Of a stretch of DNA of 24,567 bases, positions 1-7,881 are shown in pieces. A program made the position numbers and the translations under genes. Numbering within the stretch: position 1 is the stretch's first letter; each line of letters begins with the position of its first letter. Source of the stretch: UBA11612 sp964475755 (GTDB taxonomy: Bacteria; Pseudomonadota; Alphaproteobacteria; Rhodospirillales; Rhodospirillaceae); NCBI GenBank assembly GCA_964475755.1, contig CAYYXR010000040.1, forward strand, positions 1 to 24,567. Direction: 5' to 3'. Below the pieces are notes generated by a model. It saw nothing but the letters and a program-made list of their open reading frames with translations, made no database searches and was not told the origin of the DNA.

Positions 1-46
1 GGGAGCCCTAAATATCGAAGCAGAATTTAGACAATATCATATACGC

Positions 47-86
47 AAAAAAAATAGCGCGGTGCTCATAAAAACACCGCGCTATT
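47..86 (-). terminator. Rho-independent terminator of the TonB receptor gene
   Basis: A perfect 12-bp inverted repeat has arms at 53-64 (AATAGCGCGGTG) and 75-86, with a 10-nt loop. Read on the minus strand it is followed directly by a run of eight T (A run at 47-54 on the plus strand). It lies about 40 bases beyond the ancestral end of the receptor gene, as expected for its terminator. The A-rich loop and T tract are only well ordered for minus-strand transcription. Confidence 0.88.
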
Positions 87-125
87 CAGTTGGTGGACCC
101 GTCATTTGGGTCCGATTATTTATGT

Positions 126-2428
126 CTAGAAACGGTACCTGAAATTGCCGGATATCATGCGGGGTTCCGCCCAGTTGTGGTCAGGATTCCCAGCGTTTGG
201 TAAAGATTAAATCCGATCAGTGAATACCGCTTATTGGTGACGTTCGTTACCGACAGCGAGAAATCCAACGGATAGCCGTACATATCAGTCCAATCCGCAC
301 GCAAGTCCAATTTGGAGCGGTTGAAAGGCTGAACCGGCGAGCCGTCATCCAAGGGAACTTCATCGCTCATAAGCGTTGCTGTTGCCGCAACGCTCATGTC
401 GCCCCACGACTGATCGACCGGAAGGTTGTACTTAACCGTTATGTTGCCCGAGTGATCCGCATGAAAAGGATACCTGCGGTGCGTCAGGGACTCTGGCTCG
501 CCTGTAATCGGGTTGAAAGACTCATATTCTTTGTACTTTGCCTTTGAATATGAATAAGCACCTGACAACTCGAATTGATCGGAAATGATCCACTGGAATG
601 TCAGTTCCGCACCATATATGTGGGCTTTCGCCGCGTTAAGCAACACACCGGAAATACGCCGGTTGCCTTCCGCATCCGTATACGCGCCAGTTACGTTTTC
701 TTGAACGTTGTCGAACCCATTAAAGAAAACCGCGGCGTTGGTTCGCAGGCTTGTTGAACCTAGCTCCCAGTCCGACTTTATTCCGCCCTCGAGGTTGGTA
801 TTGAATTGCGGCTCAACAACGCGGAGTGAATCCGGCAGGTTTGGACTATTGAACGATCCTCGGGAGTATGCGCGACTAGCGGTGACATATACCATTTGCT
901 CAGGCTGAATTTGATAATCCAGACCAAATGTCCAGCCTGGAGCTGCCCACTCGTTGCTTTGAATGAGATAACAATCGGCGTTGGCTTCGTTGGAAGAACA
1001 TGCCCCTGTGACGCGGTTCACGCTTCTCGTCTTTTGCTTCTGATAGTCCCAGTTTTGCCTGTATCCAGCCGTAAGATTGAGGCCCTCCAATGTTGGGGAC
1101 ACAATCCCCAAATTAATTGTGGCTTGGCCGAACACGCCCTGCGAAAGCGTTATGCTGTCATTGAGACTACATGGTGGCGGCGCGCCGAAAATTGATAGCG
1201 ACGTGCTGGAATGACAGACTTCTCTGGCGTTCGGGTATCCCTCGTATGACGCGAAGCCACCTATCACAAAGTTGATATTGCCGTCCATCAGGTTGCCCTG
1301 AAGCTGAACTTCGTCGCTGTAGCGAACCTCCGCGGCGGGATAGTCCATTGAATCGGCGTAGTGCTCAATGATCGGCAGGGCGGTGCCATCCCAATCATAT
1401 CGCCCGACTTCGTTTCCGGTCGCCTAGCTAAAAATGTTTTTCAGCGTAAATTGATCGGTGACATCCCACGTTGTCGAATTGACGATTGTCATGAATTTAT
1501 AATTCAAGAACTGTTCGTCCGCAGGCCACGTCGATCCTAATTGGCGACTTTTACCCAGTTGTTCTTGTTGTTCGACTGCCTCAAGCACACCCGCGCCACC
1601 AAAAACTAGAGCCGTAAAACCGTTTGGCGCCACCGCCCTGAGAAAGCGCGAAGGGCCATTGGTGTCGGACTGGAGAACATCCCACACAAAGTAGTTCTCA
1701 ACGTTTTCAAACGGCCGGAAGGTTATGCCCACTCGATAGGCGATGTAGTCCACATCGTCCATGTCGATACCCGTGTTATCGGTGATAGTGAAGCCGTCAC
1801 GGATTTCGCGTTGAACGGCGAACCGGGCCATGAGTTTGTCTTCAATGACGGGGGCGTTGATCGCACCACCGAGGATGACGTGGTTGTAGTTGTCATACCC
1901 AGCCATGGCGTACCCTTCCAGCTCGTTGGTCGGGCGCTTGGGTTCACGCAGGATCGCGCCGCCAATGGCATTGATGCCAAAGAGCGTTCCTTGCGGTCCT
2001 ACCAGAACCTGAACGTTTTCCATGTCATAGAAACCTCCGCGGCCGCCAATTTCGATGGGCGCTTCGGCAAAGTAACTACGCACACCGGGAAGACCGCGAA
2101 TACGTTCGAACCCGCCGCCGTCACGGCCATAAACCGGATTCTCTGTGTAGGTCGGAGTCAGTTCTCCAAGTTGCCTGGAGGTTGTGATGTTTTTTTCACG
2201 CAAATCTTCTGCGGAAAATGTGGTGATGGAAATAGGCACTTCCTGAATGTTTTCTTCCCGACGGCGCGCTGTAACCGTGATTTCTTCGATTCCGGTTATT
2301 GCCTGAGCTGTCTGCGTATCCTGCTGCGCGGAAGCAGGTGGAGCAAACGCGGCTAAAGCAGCAAAGCCTAAGAAAGTTGTTCCTTTTAAAAACGTCTTTG
2401 AAAAAACGCGCGAAGATGCGTCAGGCAT
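126..2428 (-). pseudogene. TonB-dependent outer-membrane receptor, broken by an amber codon and a C-terminal frameshift
   Basis: This encodes a TonB-dependent receptor of the outer membrane, which would import a chelate or large nutrient using TonB energy; the substrate is not evident. The chosen start (ATG, 2428) follows a GGGGGGA box; an in-frame TTG at 2455 is less likely. A signal peptide ends near PPASAQ, then comes a TonB box (EEITVTARRR), a plug with the VLVGPQGTLFG motif, and a barrel. The reading frame is interrupted once by TAG at 1424-1426 after ...LKNIFS, and continues in the same frame through 25 codons and the rest of the barrel. A second lesion lies in the C4 run at 161-164: the current frame stops at TGA 155-157, but adding one C restores RMISGNFRYRF followed by TAG at 126-128, the usual aromatic-ending last strand. 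Repaired length is about 767 aa, normal for the family. It is either a pseudogene or carries two assembly errors. Confidence 0.85.
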
Positions 2429-2747
2429 AAATCCCCCCACTAAATGTCCAGACAATTGCGTAAGTAGTCCTCCCCTGGTCAGCTAGGCTGACCTAGACTC
2501 GCGTATGAAATAATTCCGATTTCTACGCATTGGCACGATTAAATACTTACTACTGGGGGATATACCTGAATTGTAACCGCGTCAGTTACGGTGTTTCATA
2601 TATGTGATCAACCGTTACTTGTTCCTGCGGGCGGGTGGCATAAATATCCAGATCGCGATCAAGCCTCACAATTCCGCCCCAATTTTAGTGTCTTTTGGGC
2701 ACAATAGACCTGCTGGTCTTAAACGCTTGCGATGGACGGAGGAAACC
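2429..2747. other. Divergent intergenic region between TonB receptor and DUF6491-like gene
   Basis: These 319 bases separate two divergently oriented genes and should carry both promoters. I see the palindrome at 2477-2493, an AT-rich stretch around 2505-2565, and a ribosome binding site (GGAGGA, near 2738) for the plus-strand gene. An open frame runs upstream of 2748 from 2604, but it lacks signal-peptide character and a good ribosome site, so I treat it as noncoding. I could not assign a convincing -35/-10 pair. Confidence 0.5.
2477..2493. promoter_or_regulatory. Perfect 17-bp palindrome upstream of the TonB receptor
   Basis: The sequence GGTCAGCTAGGCTGACC has perfect 7-bp arms around a 3-bp centre. 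It lies about 50 bases upstream of the receptor start, in the divergent intergenic region shared with the DUF6491-like gene. Position and symmetry suggest an operator for a dimeric regulator. A small RNA hairpin in the receptor leader is the alternative. No T run follows, so it is not a terminator. Confidence 0.4.
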
Positions 2748-3134
2748 ATGTTGAAACTGTTCTCACGAGGTCTCGGGCTTATCGGAATTACTTCTTTGGC
2801 AACGCTCGTCTTATTGCCGGTTGGCGCACATGCCGAAGGGGAGAATATAGGGGACACGCAGCAATGCGTGTACTTGTCGCGCATTGATCAGTCTCCTGCC
2901 ATCGACAACAAGACCATTCTTTTAGAGATGAAGGGCAATGGCGGATATAAACGTGTCGATTTGGTGAGCAACTGCCCAGGCCTGACATTCGATGGCTTTA
3001 TTATCCAGACCTCCATTAACCGCCTATGCAAGTCCGACACACTGACGGTTAACCGCGAAGTTGGCGCAGCCTGCATGATCGAGAAGATCGTGACTATCGA
3101 CGAAACCGAAGCCGCCGCATTACGGGCGAAGTAG
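2748..3134 (+). CDS. Small exported DUF6491-like protein
   Basis: A 128-aa protein of unknown function. ATG at 2748 is preceded by GGAGGA at a good distance and opens a clean Sec signal peptide (hydrophobic stretch LGLIGITSLATLVLLPVG, cleavage near AHAEG). An upstream in-frame start at 2604 would bury this signal and is rejected. The mature part has four cysteines in the pattern CVYLSRID, NCPGL, RLCKSD and CMI, which resembles the DUF6491 family of small periplasmic proteobacterial proteins; I recognise the pattern rather than having run a search. It is divergent from the TonB receptor and convergent with the AtuA-family gene, so it is probably monocistronic. The cysteines could form two disulfides in the periplasm. 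Confidence 0.8.
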   Translation: MLKLFSRGLGLIGITSLATLVLLPVGAHAEGENIGDTQQCVYLSRIDQSPAIDNKTILLEMKGNGGYKRVDLVSNCPGLTFDGFIIQTSINRLCKSDTLTVNREVGAACMIEKIVTIDETEAAALRAK

Positions 3135-3171
3135 TTAAAACACTCGGTACAACAACCGCGCTGCGGGCAAG

Positions 3172-4956
3172 CTATCGGTGATCGGCAAGATCGATTGCCG
3201 GTCCTTGCGCAGCGCTGTCGACCATGACCAGAAAATGAGGCACGTCCTCTCTGGGAATCAGCGTTGAATTCAGCCCGATAACCGGCTGAACGCGCGAGCC
3301 TGGCGCGCTGGTCGCCCACTTGCCCGTACCCGCGACACCGTTAACGGCCAACGGTTCGATTTCCCGGCGCAATTTTTCCGCCTCTTTCAGATCAGTTGTT
3401 TTAATCGCAATCCGCAAAATGACTTCGTAAGGCGCGGCGTTCGTCGGCGGCGTTGATTCCCGGTGCACGCTGTTTGCGCCGATATAGTCCATGCGGATTT
3501 CGGTGGCCTTCAAATCAATCCGCTTAAAGCGTTTTAAGAGAATGTCCTTGGTCAGTTCGGCGCGCTCCAACGCGCCCGGGCCTGCGAATAAAACCATTTC
3601 CTCGGTCATGAACCCTTCACGAAGCCCAACGAGCGCCTTCAGTGTCGGCGATCTGGGAATTCCGGCATCATCGGCAAACACCTCGACTTCGTCGGGCCCC
3701 AATTGCTTGAAAGACACCTTGGTCATATCGGCAACAACGTCGGGGCAATAGTAGCGAGACGGGTCCTGGACCTCGTAGAGCAATTGTTCCTTGCAGGTCG
3801 CCTCTGACATAAGGCCGCCTGTGCCCGGCAATTTGCTCATGATGACGTAATCTTCACTAACCTCGACAATCGGATTGCCGAGATTATCCAGGTCAGGAAC
3901 ATCCTTATAGCCGGGATCGGCAAAGTACCCTCCGCAGACCTGCGCGCCGCACTCCATAAGGTGCCCAATGATCATGCCCTTTGCCATGAAATGATGGTCA
4001 CCAAGGTCCCAGCCAAATTCATAGGCCAGAGGGCCGAGGTACACGCACGCATCCGCGACCCGGGTTGTGACGACGACATCCGCGCCTTGCTTTAGCGCCT
4101 CAACAATACCGCGCGCACCCAGGTAGGCCTCCGCGGACACGATTTGCTCCCTGACATCCGCGACCGCCTGGCCTGTTTCCGTAAATTGAAGGCCAAGATC
4201 CGCTATTTTATCCGTCAAAATACCGCCGCATACGGCACCGACTTTCAGATCTTTTATGCCCAAGCGATTGGCCAGCGCGACAATTTCATAGGCGGCCGCC
4301 TTGGGGTCCAGCCACCCGCCATTGGTAATGATTTTGATACCCCTCTCCTTGCAGGCGCCCAAAAGAGGTTCGAGGCGATCCATAAGAAAGGGATCAAATG
4401 GCGGCACGCGCGCATTCTGCATGCGGGCGATTTGCAGCATGCTCATGGTGACTTCAGACATGGCATCGAAGCCGAGATACTGAATATTTCCGCGCGCAAC
4501 GAGGTCAGCCGCAGGCTCCATTCTGTCGCGTGACCATGCAGCTGCGCTTCCGAGCCGAACGGTTTTACCGCTCCGAGGCGAAAGTTCTTTCTTCTTTGGA
4601 GGCGTTTCCGGCTCACGTTGGGAGCGCCCAACATAGTTGTCAGGTACATCCAAGCTCATGGTGAGCATGAGAGACGATAGCGCTTTCCCCGACTCCTCGA
4701 ACGCAAGTGTGCGCGTTCGTCCGCCTTCAAGGACATCTTCCAGAACAAAATTGAGAGCGCCGATGGCGGGCGCCTCGTACCGCGTTATTCGACCCTTGGT
4801 GATGGATCCATAAAGCTTGCGGACAGCATCCACTGTAACTTGCTTTTCAAGCAGGGAATAATCGCCGATGTCGTAGGCAATAACCGAGATGTTCGATCCG
4901 CGACCCTTCTCGCCCGAACGGGTATGAGCCACTTCCCGTAGATTTGTCCGCTTCAA
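3172..4956 (-). CDS. AtuA-family protein (DUF1446) with N-terminal AtuA-like domain
   Basis: A 594-aa cytoplasmic protein. Start: TTG at 4956, preceded by GGGGAGG six bases upstream, gives MKRTNLREVAHTRSGEKGRG, the usual beginning of the small AtuA-like domain. A longer frame from 5061 would overlap the AsnC gene and adds nonconserved residues. Residues 1-106 are the AtuA-like domain, 107-130 a charged/proline linker (PETPPKKKELSP), and 131-594 the DUF1446 (PF07287-like) domain, starting KTVRLGSAAAWSRDR and containing ITNGGWLDPKA and KVGAVCGGI. AtuA is named from the acyclic terpene utilisation cluster of Pseudomonas, but its biochemical role is not established, and the family occurs near many acyl-CoA pathways. 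The order here (small domain first) is the reverse of what I expect. It lies 49 bases downstream of the AsnC-type regulator on the same strand, so the two may be cotranscribed. Confidence 0.85.
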   Translation of the reverse strand: MKRTNLREVAHTRSGEKGRGSNISVIAYDIGDYSLLEKQVTVDAVRKLYGSITKGRITRYEAPAIGALNFVLEDVLEGGRTRTLAFEESGKALSSLMLTMSLDVPDNYVGRSQREPETPPKKKELSPRSGKTVRLGSAAAWSRDRMEPAADLVARGNIQYLGFDAMSEVTMSMLQIARMQNARVPPFDPFLMDRLEPLLGACKERGIKIITNGGWLDPKAAAYEIVALANRLGIKDLKVGAVCGGILTDKIADLGLQFTETGQAVADVREQIVSAEAYLGARGIVEALKQGADVVVTTRVADACVYLGPLAYEFGWDLGDHHFMAKGMIIGHLMECGAQVCGGYFADPGYKDVPDLDNLGNPIVEVSEDYVIMSKLPGTGGLMSEATCKEQLLYEVQDPSRYYCPDVVADMTKVSFKQLGPDEVEVFADDAGIPRSPTLKALVGLREGFMTEEMVLFAGPGALERAELTKDILLKRFKRIDLKATEIRMDYIGANSVHRESTPPTNAAPYEVILRIAIKTTDLKEAEKLRREIEPLAVNGVAGTGKWATSAPGSRVQPVIGLNSTLIPREDVPHFLVMVDSAAQGPAIDLADHR

Positions 4957-5005
4957 TCGCCCCTCCCCTAGAGCTTTCAGCTTTGCCTCGTGAAGGGTAG
5001 CGTTT

Positions 5006-5470
5006 CTAGGCGAGATGGGAAAGCGGCAGAGCGTGACGCGTATTGACCTCGCGCAGCACAAAACTGGTTCTGATTTGCTTAACCCCAGGCAGAGATATCA
5101 AGCGCTCGGTCGTGAAGTCCGCGTAGGCTTCCAAGTCCGTTGCGACAACGTCGAGCAAAAAATCCAGCGCGCCGGTCATCAAATAGCACGACATCACTTC
5201 GGGCATGCGCCCGACCGTATCGAGAAATTGCTGTGTAACGTCGCCGCTTTGCCGCTCCATTTCCACTTCCACGAAAGCGCGCACGCTGAGACCTACGGAC
5301 TGGCGGTCGACCACGGCCCGATATCCCTGGATGCAACCTTTCTCCTCCAGAGCACGCACACGCCGCAGACAGGGCGAAGGTGACAGTCCAATCTTGTCGG
5401 CCAGTTCGATATTGGAGAGGCCGCTGTTTTCCTGAAGCGCGGAGAGGATTTTGAGGTCTGTAGAATCCAT
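5006..5470 (-). CDS. Lrp/AsnC family transcriptional regulator
   Basis: A 154-aa DNA-binding regulator. The N-terminal winged helix-turn-helix (about residues 1-60, MDSTDLKILSALQENSGLSN then IGLSPSPCLRRVRALEEKG) is a textbook AsnC-type reader. The rest (about 65-150) is the RAM ligand-binding domain, with a glycine-containing turn in LMTGALDFLLDVVATD. Length matches the family. The ATG at 5470 has AGGA eight bases upstream. It is divergent from hppD across 156 bases, a common arrangement for local control of phenylalanine/tyrosine or homogentisate genes. I infer that it responds to an aromatic amino acid or pathway intermediate and controls the catabolic operon, itself and possibly the downstream AtuA-family gene. 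The ligand cannot be read from sequence. Confidence 0.93.
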   Translation of the reverse strand: MDSTDLKILSALQENSGLSNIELADKIGLSPSPCLRRVRALEEKGCIQGYRAVVDRQSVGLSVRAFVEVEMERQSGDVTQQFLDTVGRMPEVMSCYLMTGALDFLLDVVATDLEAYADFTTERLISLPGVKQIRTSFVLREVNTRHALPLSHLA

Positions 5471-5506
5471 AGAGTGAATCCTATACCTATTTATAGCGGT
5501 AAATCA

Positions 5507-5570
5507 ACGATATTCGCAATTTCGTGCTACATACATGGGATAACTGTGTCCGATAGCATAGAAATATCGT
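5507..5570. promoter_or_regulatory. Paired inverted sites and candidate promoter between AsnC-type gene and hppD
   Basis: ACGATATT at 5507-5514 is matched by its exact reverse complement AATATCGT at 5563-5570, with centres 56 bases apart. The second copy abuts a plausible hppD -10 box, TATACT (5572-5577); the -35 is weak, which would fit an activator-dependent promoter. Lrp/AsnC proteins are octamers or dimers that bind several AT-rich sites, so this is a candidate binding region for the neighbouring regulator. Eight matching bases could also arise by chance. Confidence 0.35.
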
Positions 5571-5626
5571 ATATACTGGTGCATGATTGCGTCTTGTTCT
5601 GAGTAGCAAAATCAGGAGCGTAATCC

Positions 5627-6721
5627 ATGACGCACGCACGAAAAATCCAGCCCCCCGCAGACGCCGCCAACCCTATGGGTACGGATGGCTTCGAATTCGT
5701 GGAATACACTGCGGAAGATCCGAAACAATTGGCGGAGGTTTTTGAAAAGCTGGGTTTCTCGGCTGTTGCCCGTCATCGCTCCAAGGACGTCACATTGTAT
5801 CGGCAGGGTGACATCAACTTCATTATAAACGCCGAACCGCAAAGCCGCGCGCAGCGATTTGCGCGCGAACACGGACCAAGCGCCTGCGCCATGGCCTTTC
5901 GCGTCGCCGACGCAGCCTATGCGCACCAACGCGCGCGGGAACTTGGCGCCGCTGATGCGCCGAGCAGTGCGGGTCCAATGGAATTGAGTATCCCGGCCAT
6001 CGAAGGAATCGGCGGTTCACTGATTTACCTGGTGGACCGATACAAGGACTCCAGCATTTACGACGTCGATTTCATCTTCGAGAAGGGTGTTGATCGGACA
6101 CCAAAAGGTGTTGGCCTTCTCGAACTCGATCACCTGACGAACAATGTCTATAAAGGCCGCATGGATTATTGGGCCGAATGGTACGAGCGGCTCTTCAATC
6201 TGCGCGAAATCCGCTATTTCGATATTGAAGGCCGTTATACAGGGCTTAAGTCCCGCGCAATGACGGGCCCCTGCGGCAAAATTCGCATACCCATCAACGA
6301 GTCCCTCGACGACAAAAGCCAGATCGAAGAGTACCTGAAGCTCTATCGCGGCGAAGGTATTCAACACATCGCTCTGTCCACCGAAGACATTATCGCGACT
6401 TACGACGCGTTGGCGGAGCGCGGTGTCAAGTTCTTGGAGCCCCCGCCGGACACATACTACGAAATGATAGAGGAGCGTCTGCCGGGCCACGGTGAAGATT
6501 TAGCCCCGCTGCAAAAGCGCGGAATCCTATTGGATGGCACAACCAGCGGTAACAAGCGCCTGCTTCTCCAGATATTCACCGAAACCATGATCGGACCAAT
6601 CTTTTTCGAAATCATTCAGCGCAAAGGCGACGACGGCTTCGGTGAAGGTAATTTCAAGGCGTTGTTTGAATCGATTGAGCAGGACCAAATTAAACGCGGC
6701 GTTTTGTCGGAAGGCGACTAA
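5627..6721 (+). CDS. hppD: 4-hydroxyphenylpyruvate dioxygenase
   Basis: A 364-aa non-haem iron dioxygenase of the cytoplasm that converts 4-hydroxyphenylpyruvate to homogentisate and CO2 using O2. It has two VOC-type halves: about 20-140 and about 165-335. The C-terminal half carries the iron triad: His169 in ELDHLTNNV, His247 in GIQHIAL and Glu328 in PIFFEIIQRKG. The RLLLQIFTE stretch before Glu328 is also typical. Length matches bacterial enzymes. ATG at 5627 has AGGAG upstream. It is the first gene of a five-gene same-strand operon and faces the AsnC-type regulator. The gap to hmgA is 15 bases, so translation is likely coupled. Nothing is missing. Confidence 0.97.
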   Translation: MTHARKIQPPADAANPMGTDGFEFVEYTAEDPKQLAEVFEKLGFSAVARHRSKDVTLYRQGDINFIINAEPQSRAQRFAREHGPSACAMAFRVADAAYAHQRARELGAADAPSSAGPMELSIPAIEGIGGSLIYLVDRYKDSSIYDVDFIFEKGVDRTPKGVGLLELDHLTNNVYKGRMDYWAEWYERLFNLREIRYFDIEGRYTGLKSRAMTGPCGKIRIPINESLDDKSQIEEYLKLYRGEGIQHIALSTEDIIATYDALAERGVKFLEPPPDTYYEMIEERLPGHGEDLAPLQKRGILLDGTTSGNKRLLLQIFTETMIGPIFFEIIQRKGDDGFGEGNFKALFESIEQDQIKRGVLSEGD

Positions 6722-6736
6722 GGGAGCCTCCGCCAG

Positions 6737-7864
6737 ATGAAACGTTACATTCCACTTTCGCGCCGTTCCGGTACGCATTCGCGGCAAGCGCATGCGGACA
6801 TGCCAGCTGGTACCTTTGAAAGAGAAATCAGCAAAGAAGGGTTTTTCGGGCCAGCGAGTTTCTTTCATCATAAGAACCCCCCGACAGGATGGATCGACTT
6901 CGAGGGCCCGCTGCGCCCGCACGCTTTCGATCTGCCTAAGTTGGATAGCCAGGCAACCTGCCCGTGGGATGCTGACAAAATATTGAGCAATGCACACGTT
7001 GCGGTGAGGTTTTGGCGGCTGAGCCAATCCATGAGCAACCTTGCCCGCAACGGAGACGGCGACGAACTTGTGTTTATTCATGCCGGTTCGGGTGAACTGT
7101 TCTGCGATTACGGACATCTCTCGTTTAGGTCTGGGGATTACATCATGATCCCGCGCGGAACCATGTGGCGCTTTGATTGTGCTGAGCCGGTGCAAGCTCT
7201 ATTGATGGAGTGCACGAACGGAAGCTACAGCTTGCCCGATCGCGGCGCCCTCGGACCGACTGCTGTCTTTGATCCGGCAATTCTTGACGTTCCAGAGATT
7301 AACGAAGCCTTCAAGGCGCAGCAAGACGAAACTGCGGAATGGAAAGTTCGCGTTAAAAAACGCGGCAGCGTCAGCACCATCACCTATCCCTATAACCCAT
7401 TGGATGCCGTGGGATGGCACGGCGATCTCGCTCCCGTTCGCCTCAATGTAGAAGATATTCGTCCAGTGGTCAGCGATCGCTATCACTTGCCTCCGTCCGC
7501 GCACACAACATTTGTCGGAAATCGGTTTGTGGTCTGCACTTTTGCTCCACGGCCTTTCGAGTCAGACCCAGGCGCGCTGAAAGTTCCCTTCTTTCACAAC
7601 AATGACGACTACGACGAAGTGCTGTTTTACCACGCTGGCGATTTTTTCAGCCGGGACAATATTGACGCAGGAATGATGACGTTCCACCCGGCCGGATTCA
7701 CCCACGGCCCGCACCCAAAAGCCCTCAAGAATATGCTCAAACAAAGCAAACCGGCTACGGATGAGTACGCCGTCATGATTGATACGCGTGATCCTCTGGA
7801 TATCGATGACGCCGCAAAGTCCGTTGAGAATCAGGCGTATGTCGACAGTTGGAAATCTAAGTAG
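6737..7864 (+). CDS. hmgA: Homogentisate 1,2-dioxygenase
   Basis: A 375-aa cupin-fold iron dioxygenase that opens the ring of homogentisate to 4-maleylacetoacetate. The iron ligands are visible as His287 (FFHNND), Glu294 (YDEVLFYH) and His323 (FTHGPHP), in the order His/Glu/His known from the human enzyme. The N-terminal half contains the sequence HHKNPPTGW and a first cupin region (HAGSGELFCDYGHLSFRSGD). At 375 residues it is shorter than the roughly 430-residue animal and pseudomonad enzymes and looks like the short bacterial form. GGGAG precedes the ATG at 6737. It sits between hppD and fahA, the expected metabolic position. Confidence 0.95.
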   Translation: MKRYIPLSRRSGTHSRQAHADMPAGTFEREISKEGFFGPASFFHHKNPPTGWIDFEGPLRPHAFDLPKLDSQATCPWDADKILSNAHVAVRFWRLSQSMSNLARNGDGDELVFIHAGSGELFCDYGHLSFRSGDYIMIPRGTMWRFDCAEPVQALLMECTNGSYSLPDRGALGPTAVFDPAILDVPEINEAFKAQQDETAEWKVRVKKRGSVSTITYPYNPLDAVGWHGDLAPVRLNVEDIRPVVSDRYHLPPSAHTTFVGNRFVVCTFAPRPFESDPGALKVPFFHNNDDYDEVLFYHAGDFFSRDNIDAGMMTFHPAGFTHGPHPKALKNMLKQSKPATDEYAVMIDTRDPLDIDDAAKSVENQAYVDSWKSK

Positions 7865-7881
7865 GACGGAAAAGAGGCCCA

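Noticed and set aside
1424..1426. UAG as a recoded sense codon in this organism
   Set aside because: Many intact genes here terminate at TAG at the expected family length (hmgA, phhA, the AsnC-type regulator, the DUF6491-like gene, the Sel1-like lipoprotein), so general recoding does not fit.
1811..2356. 181-codon open frame on the plus strand opposite the TonB receptor
   Set aside because: It lies wholly antisense to well-conserved plug-domain sequence and shows no recognisable motif or ribosome site; it is a shadow of codon bias.
3135..3171. Terminator between the convergent DUF6491-like and AtuA-family genes
   Set aside because: Only a four-pair stem (CCGC-GCT-GCGG) is visible, with no T run on either strand.
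4957..5061. Extended N-terminus of the AtuA-family protein overlapping the AsnC-type gene
   Set aside because: The added residues are unlike the domain, and a much better ribosome site (GGGGAGG) sits just before the TTG at 4956.
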